DNA of 64,000 bases, from NCBI GenBank assembly GCA_025330725.1, contig JAIWND010000022.1:533357-597356 (forward strand), given 5' to 3'. Below are positions 34,668-46,310 of this stretch, piece by piece. How positions within the stretch are numbered: the stretch's first letter is position 1; every line of letters starts with the position of its first letter. The position numbers and the translations under genes were made by a program. The notes below the pieces were generated by a model. It was not told where the DNA came from. It made no database searches and was given only the letters and a program-made list of their open reading frames with translations. Source of the DNA: Chlamydoabsidia padenii (taxonomy: Eukaryota > Mucoromycota > Mucoromycetes > Mucorales > Cunninghamellaceae).

Positions 34668-35923
34668 CTAATCTATCCTTGAGATGGATCCACTAGGTTG
34701 ATGACCCAATGAGGCAGGACCACCAGAAGCAGGCAAGGGCATGAAAAGAGTTTTGGGACCTTTTCCTGCTCTGCTCATCGCCACCAATGTTTCCAGGTAC
34801 CGAAGTTGAAAGGCTGCCTTAGTGCTTAAGATTTCCGATGATTGCTTGAGTAGTTCGGCCACTTCCACCTCGGCTTTTGATGTGATGACCCTAGCTTCAC
34901 CTGATCGAGCCGCCATTGCAGCAGAGGCCAATGATTCCATCAATTGTTCCGAGAAGGTGATATCCTTGACCAAGATAGCTTCGATCTAGATATGAATATA
35001 AAGAAGGTTAGATTCCTAATATGAGTTTGTCGATCCTAATGTTGTTACCTTGACACCCCAATGTTGAGCAACAGGATCAATGATCTTTTTGATTTCAGCA
35101 GAGACGATATCACGATTTTCAATAAGGTCTTGTAAAAAGTGACTACCACACACATCCCGTAAACTGGTCCGCGCACGTTCGATAAGGGCAAACTGGACAT
35201 TGCTGACGCCAAAATGAGCTTCGTAAGGATCAATGATATGCCAAAATAACACAGATCCAATCGATATACTGACATTATCCTTGGTCATGATTTCTTGTCG
35301 TCCAATGTCGCTGATTTCAATCTTGATAGACGTTTTGCTGATCTTTTCTGTTACTGGATTGACCTTGACCAGGCCTGGATCTACTAGTCGCTGGAATCGT
35401 CCAAATCGTGTGATCACACCGATATCACCTATACCAAAAAAAAAACCCCCCAACCCATTGAGTAAATGATCCTTCTCCCTTTTTTTGTATGCATACCTTG
35501 TTGTACCCGTTTGTAGGGATTCGGGAAGCAGCTGAATGGAATCTATTGTATGTAAAATAAAGAGTGTGAGTACGTACATACAGGTTTTGTTATAAAAAGG
35601 AGTCTGGACCCAGACAAAAACAACTTACCGTGCCCAAAAGACCAATGCATTCACCAATACTGCTCATCATGGATGCTAGATGGTTTAAATAAAGATAAGT
35701 ATCAAACTAACCATTACCCAGATAAAACAGTGTTTACCATAGAATCCTTTATCGTCTTCAGAAGTTTCAATGACTCTAGCAAATGACGGTTGCAGTCCAC
35801 CATATTTCCCTATGCCGACTTCAGTTGATCTATCTATAATAGAATGAAGTTGGTAAAAAGACAATCCAATCCATAAGAAGAAAGTTTACCTTGCATTAAA
35901 GAAGTAGTCGCAGTTGCATCCAT
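34668..35923 (-). CDS. Stomatin-family SPFH-domain protein, 306 aa
   Basis: Six exons: 35923-35890, 35833-35738, 35675-35629, 35542-35497, 35428-35049, 34985-34668. After a short N-terminus there is a hydrophobic turn with CFPNPYKRVQQGDIGVITRFGRF, the stomatin entry to the SPFH/band 7 domain. The core includes LVDPGLVKVNPVTEKI, QEIMTKDNVSISIGSVLFW, FALIERARTSLRDVCGSHF and IVSAEIKKIIDPVAQHWGVKV. A coiled coil (EARVITSKAEVEVAELLKQS) follows, then the oligomerising end (FMPLP). These proteins form membrane scaffolds. The family in fungi includes plasma-membrane and mitochondrial (SLP-2-like) forms; no clear mitochondrial presequence is visible, so location is open. Confidence 0.9.
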
Positions 35924-36006
35924 AGTTCTAGAATTTATAAAGTTAAAAAGAATAAAAGAAAAGAAGAAGGATGAACCCGTCTCCCTTCTAATTATGCGCG
36001 GGTGTG

Positions 36007-36050
<44 letters not shown>

Positions 36051-37392
36051 GGGTGGGCGAAGATGCGTAGCTTGTGTCACTTCAATCCGCTGAGCCAATG
36101 ATAATCAAATGCGAGGTTTAGATTCAGTCCCTTTGATTTCTTCATTAATCAAACATCATATATATCAATCCTGGCCTTCCTATTTGAGGTACCATGACTT
36201 TAAAGATACTGATGATATATTCCAAGTCTTTAGAGCCTTTCAATACAGATATAAAAAAAGCACAAATGAAAAAAAGAACACAGACAGCTCTTGTTCTACT
36301 TACTTGCAGCGTTTGGTTAACCGAGTATAGACATGCTGATGTAATTATGTAATCATCAGGGATCACAATGTTACCTTTAGAAGATGTTTGGTAAGTATGT
36401 AAGAAGTAGAATCGAATCCACTAGGTCTTTAAGATCATTGATATCTTTCCTCCTTTTGCAGACTCCCACTCATCTAACCAATGTAGGTAGCTTACCCCTT
36501 CTTTCTCAAGGTTAGACAATGTCGACAAGATTCTCATTTAATTAATTACTCTCATCGACTACTATACACTGGCTAAATATGCACAGAGGATTTTTTCCAG
36601 GATGGGAATCATGATTCATGCAGACGAGTCTGGGTTTGAAAATTGAAATAACGCCTCCTTTTTTTTTTTTTGAAGACCACAAGCATGAGGCAAAAGACAT
36701 GGTTAAAAAAAGAAGTTTATTTTATTATCAAGTTTCTTTAAACAAATCAAAAACTAGTCTAGTTTACTACATTATCAACTGTATCAACTGTATCAACTGT
36801 ATCAACTGCATCAATTTAAAATTCCGTTGGCTCTCATGATACAATTGTATCGATTTTGATAGAGCCATGGGTTGTCGTTTGGTCGTATAAGAAAGGACCA
36901 CTATCTGCATGAATGGGCGGGGCTCGGGACACATCCCACCAATAAAAAATATCATTTGGAATCGCACTTACAAATCCCTTTATGCAGCCAGACTTGGTCA
37001 AACAGGCCAAAATGATCTATCCAATGTGTATGGACGACTTGATACACTCCGTCCAATAGAAAGAAGTAAAATTTGACTGTACCAAGTAATATTAACAAAT
37101 TGACAACAACAGTGATTCAATAGTGATTATCATTGGTTGAGAATTAACATTGAATTCAGCCAAGAGAAAAAAAAAAAAAAAAAAAAAAAAGGAAGGTCCC
37201 ATCATGATATTGAGAACCAACACAAACACATATTTGAATAAACATTTTCCATTTTTATTGATACACAAAAGATAATAATAAAAAAGTACTACTGTCTGCT
37301 AGATCCATAAGAGTTCCAAGAGCCACCGCCATAATAATACTAATCGCAGTTTTGATTTCCCAAAATAACTTGATCCATCACATCATGTTGGT
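35924..37392. other. Gene-poor AT-rich stretch with poly-A and short tandem repeats
   Basis: It contains an A-tract of about 40 (36007-36048), a 9-bp tandem repeat (36774-36818), GCATGAATGGGCGGGGC inside a longer block repeated at 51.66 kb (36905-36925), and another A-run near 37168. Short open frames here look random. No gene is supported. Confidence 0.45.
36774..36818. repeat. 9-bp tandem repeat ATCAACTGT, five copies
   Basis: Three perfect units, one with a single change and one decayed unit, in non-coding DNA. Confidence 0.9.
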
Positions 37393-38030
37393 TCAATAGG
37401 CATATTGTATGTTGTGGTCAAATAATGACTGGACGTGGAGTTTGCTGGGGTAACCACTGCAAAGACCTTGCTCGTATCGCAAACCCCCGTATCGTTTCAT
37501 AAATCCAAGCACCTGATTGAAGCAGGAAGTCCAGTTTATTGTTAATATTCGCCTTGTTTGTCGTAAAAGATGAATAGCCCGTAAAATCAGAGATTGTGAA
37601 GGCATTAATAAAGGCTGGTAAAAGGCATGTGTTGAGTATCTTGAATGTCGTACATAAAATATTGGTCTTTTGTCATTTGTCTTTACACAGTTGCCTAAAC
37701 ACACAATGAATCAATCAAACAGTTAATGTTAAAACCCCCTCCCTTTTTAGTCGTTTCTTACCTGCTACGATAAACACTTGTGTACCTTTGTATTCACTCA
37801 CAGCAAAAGATCTTGCTAGCAAGCCGCATGTTTTTGGTCCAAGTTTGCTATCATATCAGCTTGAGTTGAGAATGGCGCTATACTTTGTCAAAAAAGTAAA
37901 AAAGAATAGGTTAACTATCAAAACTACATCATAAGTCCTATTGTCCTCTTTTTTTCTTTTACCTATTTAAATTAGTAATCCACAAAGTTATCGATTGCAA
38001 GGGTTGGTAAAAGAATAAGGTGTTGGTCAT
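37393..38030 (-). CDS. Unrecognised three-exon gene, 151 aa
   Basis: Exons 38030-37963, 37847-37762 and 37694-37393 are joined by canonical donors (GTAAAA, GTAAGA) and TAG acceptors with matching phases 2 and 1, giving one open frame to a stop. The start could be further upstream in the same frame, but that region runs into an A/T homopolymer. The protein has a basic, aromatic character: SKLGPKTCGLLARSFAVSEY, GTQVFIVAGGNCVKTNDKR, LILRAIHLLRQTRRILTINW, QVLGFMKRYGGLRYEQGLC. No signal peptide, repeat or known motif is recognised. The three-way phase agreement argues for a real or recently real gene. It could be a fragment of a larger family I do not know. Confidence 0.5.
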
Positions 38031-38785
38031 GATGGGAGTTTTGTAAAGTAGGATGCTTCTTATCTTTGTCCGATTAGTTTGAGCAAGACAGCTTTTCAAA
38101 ATACCGATAAAGAAGAGAAAGAGAGAACAGTGGCCTTTTTTTTTAAAAAAAAAAAAAAAGGTGCGCAATTCAAAAATACATTCAAAACCCGCTGCATGTA
38201 GATCTGTTAAAATGGCATAAAGTATACATAGCTGATTATGAGATAAGATCAAGTCAAAAAATGTATCATGTAGTATTCATCTTATTAGTGGTGGAACTAC
38301 CTTGTCGGTATTTGCTCAATGGTCTCTTGATATTCCCTCTGTAATCACCCGGTATCTTGTGTGAAGATGGGTCGTGTGCCCACATGCGCGGGATTTGAAA
38401 TTAACATTTCGTCTTCGAAAAAAAAAAAAAAAAGGAAACAAGAGAGCCAAAGTACTAGTTCACCTCATCTTGATGACGAACTGACTGACACAAAGATCTG
38501 AGCGCTTAGCTTTTGCAGTAAAATAAACTGTAAACAACTTACATATTCCACATAGTCACTTTAATCATTAGCAACGGTTGAGAATTGAGTTGGTATGGAA
38601 CAAAACAAAAAACTTGGCCGCGGGGTTTAAGTATGAGATCGAGAAACGCCGATCAATGCTAAACAGCAAGGACAGACTACATTGTCAATTAAAGACCATG
38701 TCGCATATGATATGTGATGTTTATTGTAATGTATTTGTTGTCTAACTAGGGGAAGGGTAACTAAACTAAATATGATGGATAGATG

Positions 38786-38830
<45 letters not shown>

Positions 38831-38887
38831 TGTATGGTACACGTGTATGTAAATGATGAAAAGGAAGTTGATTGCAAATCCCCTCTT
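38031..38887. other. Intergenic with two copies of the TTGAAATCCCGC motif
   Basis: TTCAAAACCCGCTGCATG at 38181-38198 is 150 nt upstream of the unknown gene. GCGCGGGATTTGAAA at 38386-38400 is a further 200 nt out. A-runs lie at 38145-38159, 38418-38433 and 38789-38826. No gene is seen. Confidence 0.45.
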
Positions 38888-40457
38888 TTACACCTTTGCA
38901 AATAGATTACGACTGAGCCTAATCTTAAGGGTAAAGAGGAATATAGCGCCCACCAAGTAAGCTACACCAGAGAAGATCTTGTAAGAGAAGAAGGGTGTGG
39001 CATTGACAGAGTTTTCGATTGCACTGGCAATATTTGGACCTATTCAACAAAACCGCATGTGTTAATCATCCTCTTTCGATACCCCTTTTTTTCCTCACTA
39101 TCTTACCGAATACAGAAACCACATTCGAGATTAGCATAATAGACAAACCGGTAGGGAATCGTTCAAAACCTAGCAGTTGAGCAGTGATAGGTGAGAGGAG
39201 AGCAAAGTAAGAGCCACAAAAGATACCAAAGATGACAGCATATGCCATCAGTACCCCATAACTATAAGCAAAAGGCCAAATCAAAAGACTACTAAGACCA
39301 CCGATCACAGTAAATAAGATATTGGTGTTAATTTTGCCGATTCGATCCGCACATACCCTAGTAACAAAAAAAACAAAAAACAAAAAGATGTTAACCTTTT
39401 ATCATTATAAACGTACATAGATTCCCTTTTTTGACATTACCCAGCAGCAATACGACCTAAAAAGTTCATAGCGGAAGAAGTAGCAACCAGAGCAGCACCT
39501 TGAGAGGCAGACAGGCCGATAAAGGTAGCATAGGTTGGTAAAAAGAAGTAAGGAATAAAGTATCCAAGTAGAGACACCATGGAGCCGACACAAAACAGTA
39601 AAAAGTTTCGATCCTTGAGTACACCAAGTTGAATGATGTCGCTGATTCTCTTGCGTTGACGAGGCACAGGGATTCTAGGTTTGACAAAGGCTACGGCAAT
39701 CAGATCACAAGCAAAGCATATCAAGCCCAAGATACGATAGGTCCATCCACTACCAAGACGTTCATTGACAGCGTTTTGGATGAAGGGGATAATCAGACCA
39801 CCTATACAATATCAAAGAAGAGTAAGTGGATGAGTTTTTTTGGGGGGGGAGGGGGAGATGAGTTTACCTATACCACTACCAGAAGCCACAATACCAAGGG
39901 CAAGTCCGCGGCGTTTATTAAACCATAATGGTGCTACACCCATGATTGTCTATTAAGAAGGATCCATTTTTTCAATTACCCGTTGTTAAAGTTCGATTCT
40001 GTTTTTGTCCTTACGCAATCTAAAAAAAGAAGAAAAAGATTAGTGTTTGTTTGCATGATATCATCAAGATAGTCTTCTTCTTTTCACTTACACATCAGCG
40101 AGGCACCAATCCCAAACACTACAGAAAAAAAAAAGTTGATTAAAGTCCCGCCGATTCAGGGGTAAAATGAACCGCCTACTTACAAATACCCTGTGTTAAA
40201 TACAAATGCCATATTTCAGTCGCAAAGCCTGCAAAGATCAAACCTAAAGTGACGCAAAATGTTCCCTATATGAATTTAAACAAGTCATCATGAGTAATCC
40301 ATTCACCCCATTCTCCACAGTAACTTACAGCAAGAAGCACAATTCGGTGGCCTAATATGGAAGTCAAGATTTGAGCCAGGGGACCACAAATGTTAGTACT
40401 AATTAGTGCAATGGTCCTACAATCCCGGTTTTTAACAAGGTAAATCCGTTAATCGGA

Positions 40458-40490
<33 letters not shown>

Positions 40491-41196
40491 GAGAGTAAGT
40501 GGGTGGCTACGGACCACCTTTCTTAATTCATTACCCGACAAAACTGAGATTAAGTAGCTGTTGGTTTTCCATTTGAGTAGTTGTTTCAGCAGGAGGAGGT
40601 AAACCCAGTCGATTTTCATGGTAGTAATCCTGCATCACACCTATAATAAAGAGAGAGAATGAGCTATAAGATCGGAAGCCACGGAAAAAGTCTTTTCCCA
40701 ATTCTGTATTCCCCACGTTTCTCAATATCGTAGATAAAGTTTTTTACCCCTAAACAGTAAAAAAGTTAGTATTTGCGGTTCAGACCGAGTTGTATATTTA
40801 CCAAGAAGTAGCTGTTCCAAAGGATGTCACTTGGACCATAAATGCACCCAAGACCACCAACCAGCCATACCCACCATCTTGAAAATCATCATTGCTTTGT
40901 TGTTGTTGCTGCTTTTCTTGATTTCCGCTGTCAGAATGGGAGACTTCCTTTTTGCATGTTTGTTCTATATATATATATATAAAAAGAGAGAGATTATTCT
41001 AATTAGTTTTATTGATAAGATACTTGTATTGATACAAACCTTCTGTATTGGACAAATCATCAAATCGATCTGTGGTAATCGTCCTTTCATTCACAGAGAT
41101 AGTTCGGATGGAATCTGTTGTTTTTTCCTCCATGTTGTTGTTTGTTGATAAAGACGACATAGAATTGGGTTTTTCTGCAGGTACCGATGAATCCAT
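38888..41196 (-). CDS. MCT-type monocarboxylate/MFS transporter, 491 aa, with two apparent microexons
   Basis: Twelve exons are needed for one frame: 41196-41040, 40964-40802, 40749-40748 (2 nt), 40640-40535, 40416-40329, 40265-40184, 40118-40092, 40019-40015 (5 nt), 39949-39868, 39801-39441, 39357-39107, 39039-38888. It belongs to the monocarboxylate porter branch of the major facilitator superfamily: DGGYGWLVVLGAFMVQV at helix 1 (the MCT motif), WFNKRRGLALGIVASGSGIGG, and RVCADRIGKINTNILF between helices 8 and 9. The N-terminus is a cytosolic Ser/Thr- and Gln-rich tail. The 2-nt exon GG restores TSW-GVMQDYYHEN; the 5-nt exon ATTGC gives SLMYC-TIMGVAP. Without them the frame breaks. Substrate is unknown; fungal relatives include riboflavin and short-chain acid carriers. 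Confidence 0.82.
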
Positions 41197-42410
41197 GTTT
41201 ATATATGGCAAGTTGTCAAAAAAAAAAACTGTTTGTTGGTACAAGTAGAATTCCACCCTTTAGAATGATAACGCTATCGTACTATAAAGACAAATAGTAT
41301 TAAGCGAAAGAAGGACCGAAAAATTGATCCGACCCTTTTTGAAGTTTTTTTATAATTTTGAACCTAAAACATTGAAATCCCGCCACGGATCCCATATTAT
41401 CCACCCATCCATCCCCCTCTCAATGCCAAGATTGACTTGTTCATCATGCTATTCTCTGTATCACAATCTATGCTAAGCAATTGTATTGCTTTTATGACGG
41501 ATTGCATGAAAAGCAAGGCGATGGATATACGGAGTTTCAAAAAGGGTAATGGATTGATTGATCTGTTGTAGAAACGGAATTCGAAAGATGACGAATCAAA
41601 CTATGTCTCGTACCCGATTCGTACCTGATTGATACATTGATGAAAATGAAGGATGTCAAAGTAAATGGAACGAAAGCTTCTTTTCACTGATATGCGAATT
41701 GGGGGGGGGGGAATGAATTCAAGTCCTGGATATGGAAAATCCTTTTTTCCCAAACCTTTTTTTTTTTTTTTTTTTTTTCAAAACATTCTAACATGCTTTC
41801 TACCACCGACGAAAAACCTTGATCGACCTCCTCAGTACGCAAACAAGTATAATATATAAAGTGGATACTACGATGGTATGGGGTTGATCAGTGAATCTGG
41901 TAGAAAATGAGATACCCTGGATTCAATACCTTGTTGGAATTCATTTGCTCAAGGGTACTTATTATAGGTGGGTTATTGTTGCTGGTTTATTTAACATCAG
42001 GTCATTGTCCATGTACTCGGTAGGATTGGGTCAATTCTTACCCAGAATCAAGATTAAGTCTATCTCTCATGGCAAGTTGTTTCCCTCACATTTACATACA
42101 CACACACACACACACTAACAAAGCATGCTAACAAAGAGCTATCTCTATTGTATTTAGATCCATCATCAAGATTCCATTTACTTCCTGTATTCTTGAACAA
42201 GCTAGCTCATCACATTGATATGATCTCTAGTTGACTGGAACTACTCTTACTGCCCCTCTCACATCATCTAGTAATTACAACACACACACACATACACACA
42301 GATATCTTTAGCATTAATTAATTGATAATAATCCCCTATGGAATCCATTAATAATAAAAAAACCATCTGTTTATTTAGTTTAAATAATAAAGTATATCCT
42401 AATCTAATCA
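41197..42410. other. Intergenic; no gene supported
   Basis: TTGAAATCCCG at 41372-41382 belongs to the MFS gene promoter. G10 (41700), T19 (41759) and CA-dinucleotide runs (42097-42114, 42280-42299) are present. The plus-strand frame at 41891-42118 reads into the CA repeat and is not convincing. Confidence 0.4.
41372..41382 (+). promoter_or_regulatory. TTGAAATCCCG motif upstream of the MCT-type transporter
   Basis: An exact copy on the strand opposite to the gene, 176 nt before its ATG. Confidence 0.45.
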
Positions 42411-44522
42411 CTATTCTGTTGATTCCAGTTGTAGTAAGTGTAGGAGTAGTGCTAGATCGTCTTTTGTATCCTTTTCCGTTTTCCATAGTTTGTCTTGTTG
42501 ACGAGTAAATTCTATTCGTCCCTCTACAATATCACACACACAAAAAGAGTTGGTTAAATAAATCATCCTCATCATCATCATCATTATCATTCACTTACTC
42601 ATTTCCAAGTAGTGTTCTTTGCGATAGTAATCCAGTTTTGTCAATCTATCTAGAATCTGAATTGATTCATCATCCAGTTCCTCCATTGCTGTCGTATTAT
42701 CCTTTTGGCATGATGATCGTAACTTGAGTTGTTGTAAAAAGTGTACCAAAGTGAGTAATGTCCCTATATAATAGTAAAAAGAGTGAGTTCATATCCCTAT
42801 CACCCCATCCACTTACATTTACTATCAGGCTCCAGATCCAATAGTTCCCGTAATAAAGCAATAGCTTCCTTTAAAAGTTGAATAGAATCTAATGAATACC
42901 ATACATTTGATTCTGTCTTGATGGGATCCTTGAATTGTTGAATCAGTCGAGGTTGTTTCCCTTGATTGATGGTATGAGAGACCAAATCTGTTACTTTATC
43001 TAAATCAAAGCATCAATATATTAATATAATATTCATCTTTATTATTATCATAATTGTTTTTACCTGAGGAGTCGATTAGTTTAACCGGATATTTCCATAG
43101 ACGACCAGATTCGACCGTCATGGCGCTACTGACAGGGTAAATATCATCTGATTGGATATGGACCGTGATATCTTGGTCGAGTTGTTGGGTTTCATTAGGT
43201 ACAAAGAGCCAGACCGAGCTACTGCTGTGTTTCATGCCATAGAGAGGAGTACTTGATGAGGATATATTGATAGTATACCAATTCCCGGTCAAATTGTTGC
43301 TATTAGTTGTTATCTTTGGAAGAGCAGAGAAGCCAACGACACCATTGAATCCAATAATGATATGAGAGGTTGATCGAGGTTGAAATGCGCCAATCATAGT
43401 GATAGGAGAAGGGGCTACAAAATAACAACATTATCAATCCAATCTATAATATACATATACACTATACCTTGTCCCAATAACCACCAATAATAAAGCCAAG
43501 CAGACTGATCATCAGGATCAGTAAAAATAGCATCCCCAACCATAGCGAGTTCATTCCGAGCAACTTTGTTCTTTTCATCTTCTGTCATATTCATTACAAT
43601 TTCTGGTAAAAGTTTAGATCGTTGATGCCATGCTGAATAGTTACTGAAGGATTGAGTGATTTTTTGAGTGGTAAAGTCGTATTCGTGTTGCACAATCGTC
43701 TGGTCGTTTCCTTTAGATGCTTGTCGTAGTTGTCCCACCACATATCGCCTATAATTCCATCCATGAACTACCAGAATTTAAAAGGTCGGATGAGTATTGT
43801 ATTTTGTGACATGTATTTATAAAACTTACAGTTACGTTCGTCCATGCTTAGCATTTTGTCCACCAACTTGAGTTCTCCTGTCCAACTAGGCCGAGGCATT
43901 GATTCCAAACACCACCGTCGATGGTTCCATAGCCAATAAGATTTAGGATTGATACGAATCAGTTGCATGAAGAGATCAAGTTCTTGTAAATAGACCTTTT
44001 GGTTGGCTTCTTCGTCCTTGTTTGTTTCTTCGTTGGTTGCTTCATTCTTATCGTCATCAAGAGTATCTTGAGGAACATCTTTGCTTGTTACTTGTTGTTG
44101 TTGTTGTTCAAAAGTTGGTAGTAGTATCCCGCCCATCAATATATTACGCCTAATGTTCCAAATAGTATAGTAATCAGGATTGTTGTGGAGGATTTGTGTC
44201 GTCAGGTTCAAGGTGTGTTTATCCATCAAGCTGGCGTCTACCTGGTAAAAATAAAGAGTAGTTAGTAAATAGTCTCCCCCCCCCACCCCCAAGTCAAACA
44301 ATGAGCTTACCCTATCGTGACATTCTTTTATGGTGTCATTGTATTCTACAATTTTCACCGCTTCCTTTTCCCGTCTGGCCTTGATAGCATCCGTCGTTGT
44401 CCTTTCCCGCTTTCGTCCATGCTAAACAAACAAACAAAAAACAAAAAGTCAATATTAATGAAGTTATGTTAGTCATTGGTTTACCATGCTTGTCAAAAGA
44501 GACTTACCACGTCACTGCTCAT
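42411..44522 (-). CDS. Rab geranylgeranyltransferase alpha subunit (Bet4 type), 549 aa
   Basis: Eight exons: a 15-nt first exon 44522-44508 (MSSDV), then 44421-44311, 44241-43830, 43767-43468, 43414-43064, 42999-42817, 42763-42599, 42523-42411. The N-terminus HGRKRERTTTDAIKARREKE is the family opening. Prenyltransferase alpha repeats follow: NPDYYTIWNIRR, NPKSYWLWNHRRW, NFHGWNYRRYVVG, NYSAWHQRSKLLP and DPDDQSAWLYYWWLLG. An acidic Glu/Asp/Asn insert separates the first two repeats. The C-terminal half (residues ~300-549) has an Ig-like RabGGT insert domain and leucine-rich segments (EAIALLRELLDLEPDSKG, IQILDRLTKLDYYRKEHYLEM), as in plant and animal RabGGTA. Together with the beta subunit and Rab escort protein it adds geranylgeranyl groups to Rab GTPases. 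Confidence 0.92.
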
Positions 44523-44671
44523 GATGATAAAAAAAAAAGTAGAGGGGAAAGAAAAGAAAACAAGAAAAGAAAAAAAAAGAATCCTGAAACGTTATTTGAG
44601 AAGCGGGAGTCGGGATTTGAATATCAAACTCAACTCACTTCTGTAAAAGGGAGATGGGATCGGCCGGCTTA

Positions 44672-44707
<36 letters not shown>

Positions 44708-45623
44708 ACAGACGCCATTATAAAATGACACTAATTACTAAAAAGGATTGCTTTTAGAAAGAAAACAATAGGATAAAAATAAATGAAAAGGGGGAGGGAT
44801 TCGAAATACAACTATTTGAATGTCAAGTTATTGCTGTCACTCGCGAACCAGACAGGTCCAAGGATCATGTATATGATATATTTGTATACATCTTTCACAT
44901 GAATCATACATTCAAGATATATGTACTGTAAATATATAAAAAGAGAAAATCATCCATTCTCTTCTTTTTCCTCTCTTCTTCTTCTTCTTCTTCTCCATGG
45001 TAAGCAATCACAACTTAAATAGTACATTGTTTTCAAATGGTGACATATAGTAGTACTTTGAATAATCAAGTCAAATTGTCCACCATGATACATAGAGTAT
45101 CTACTTGTAAAGTATTTTTAGTAAAAGAGGAGAATGATATAAACACACCCGCATATCATTTGATATGTGCGTAACAGGGATGAATTGTACAAACTATCCC
45201 TTTTGGTCTGAATTCAGATGAGTTATCCACACATACAAGCGCATACTTTCTTGTGCAGATTTATTTTTCATTACTACTTTTGGAAAAATACTCAAAACTC
45301 GAAAAAACAACCGCATGAATATGCATCCAATTCAAATTCCGATAGCCGATGGTCCTTTTGTCTCCACCCCCCTCTATATAGAATAACCATATACGTCTAT
45401 TTATGTGAAATCTCCTTTCCCCTTTATTTTGCCATCTTTGTTTTATAAGGCTTATCCTTTTTTTTTGAACTCTTTCTCTCTTTTTCAAGTTTTTTGTCTT
45501 TCTTTCTCTCTTCCTTTGTATTATACCTTTTGTATTTTAAATAACTCTGGTAAGTAAAATATGAATAGCGATGGGAAATACAATCTAACCATTCTTTATT
45601 TTAATCGCCGGTCTTCAAGTGTG
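44523..45623. other. Intergenic between divergent genes; regulatory motif and 5' UTR intron
   Basis: CGGGATTTGAAT (44611-44622) lies 90 nt upstream of the RabGGTA start. A T32 run is at 44675-44706. CGCATATCA...TGATATGTGCG at 45150-45171 is an imperfect palindrome. A pyrimidine-rich promoter leads to CTCTG|GTAAGT (45550) and a CTTCAAG acceptor (45619), which suggests a 5' UTR intron in the Myb gene. Confidence 0.45.
44611..44622 (+). promoter_or_regulatory. CGGGATTTGAAT motif upstream of RabGGTA
   Basis: An exact core copy, 90 nt from the minus-strand start codon. Confidence 0.5.
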
Positions 45624-46310
45624 ATGGATCTTAAGCATATATTATGTCAGCCCACGAAAGAAGAGACTATGATTACGGTCCTCCCACCACCAACCTCACA
45701 GTTATTAGCACATGCAGTTTATCAGCAATCCATGGATCAGTGGCGACATGGTAGCCGAAATGGCTGTCATCCTTATCCCCGCAAACGAGTCCACAGCGCT
45801 CATTATCCGACCTCACCACTATTATCATACCTTCAAGAAGACATAGGCCCTCTCACATCATCCGTGTCCACTAGTATGATTGCAACACCATCACTATCAT
45901 CAACATTATCATCTCCCACCTTATCCCCTTCTTCTTCTTCTGTAATTTTACCATCTCCTGCCTTATCCGTCAATAGCATACGGCGTCGATCGACATCAAC
46001 ATCACATGTTAATCAACAACAAAAGAAATCTAGCCACCCTGATTTACCTCAAACCCGAACTCCTTGGACACCTGGTGAAGATTATTTACTACAAAAAGGA
46101 TATGAACAAGGATTATCTTGGGCGATGATCTCGGCCACTCATCTACCTCATCGATCTCGTGGTTGTTGTTGGGGTCGATTCAAAACCCTTCAAAGCAAAA
46201 ACCTTATTCAGGTGAACATACAACAACACTCAAGAAGACGGGCTTGGAAAACTGTTGATATAAAGAAAAATTGTTGCTTACCCTCACCCCTGTCACCATC
46301 GTCTGCATGA
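45624..46310 (+). CDS. Myb/SANT-like DNA-binding protein, 228 aa
   Basis: Single coding exon. I chose the ATG at 45624 (MDLKHILCQPTKEE) because the longer in-frame start at 45561 lies inside a likely 5' UTR intron (GTAAGT at 45550 to TTCAAG at 45619). Residues ~60-130 are Ser/Pro-rich and disordered. A single Myb-like repeat follows near residue 155: TPWTPGEDYLLQKGYEQGLS, WAMISATHLPHRSRGCCWGR, FKTLQ, with the spaced tryptophans and HRSRGxxxxR recognition helix. The C-terminus is short and basic (RRRAWKTVDIKK). A GTGAAC just after LIQ could be a donor, so the last ~30 residues are less certain. Likely a nuclear regulator; targets unknown. Confidence 0.72.
   Translation: MDLKHILCQPTKEETMITVLPPPTSQLLAHAVYQQSMDQWRHGSRNGCHPYPRKRVHSAHYPTSPLLSYLQEDIGPLTSSVSTSMIATPSLSSTLSSPTLSPSSSSVILPSPALSVNSIRRRSTSTSHVNQQQKKSSHPDLPQTRTPWTPGEDYLLQKGYEQGLSWAMISATHLPHRSRGCCWGRFKTLQSKNLIQVNIQQHSRRRAWKTVDIKKNCCLPSPLSPSSA

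Noticed and set aside
41196..41256. Upstream in-frame ATG of the MCT-type transporter (MEFYLYQQTVFFF)
   Set aside because: The extension is encoded by an A/T homopolymer region and lacks conserved character; ATG at 41196 is preferred.
45561..45623. Upstream ATG of the Myb-like gene
   Set aside because: It lies between a GTAAGT donor and a TTCAAG acceptor and is probably in a 5' UTR intron.
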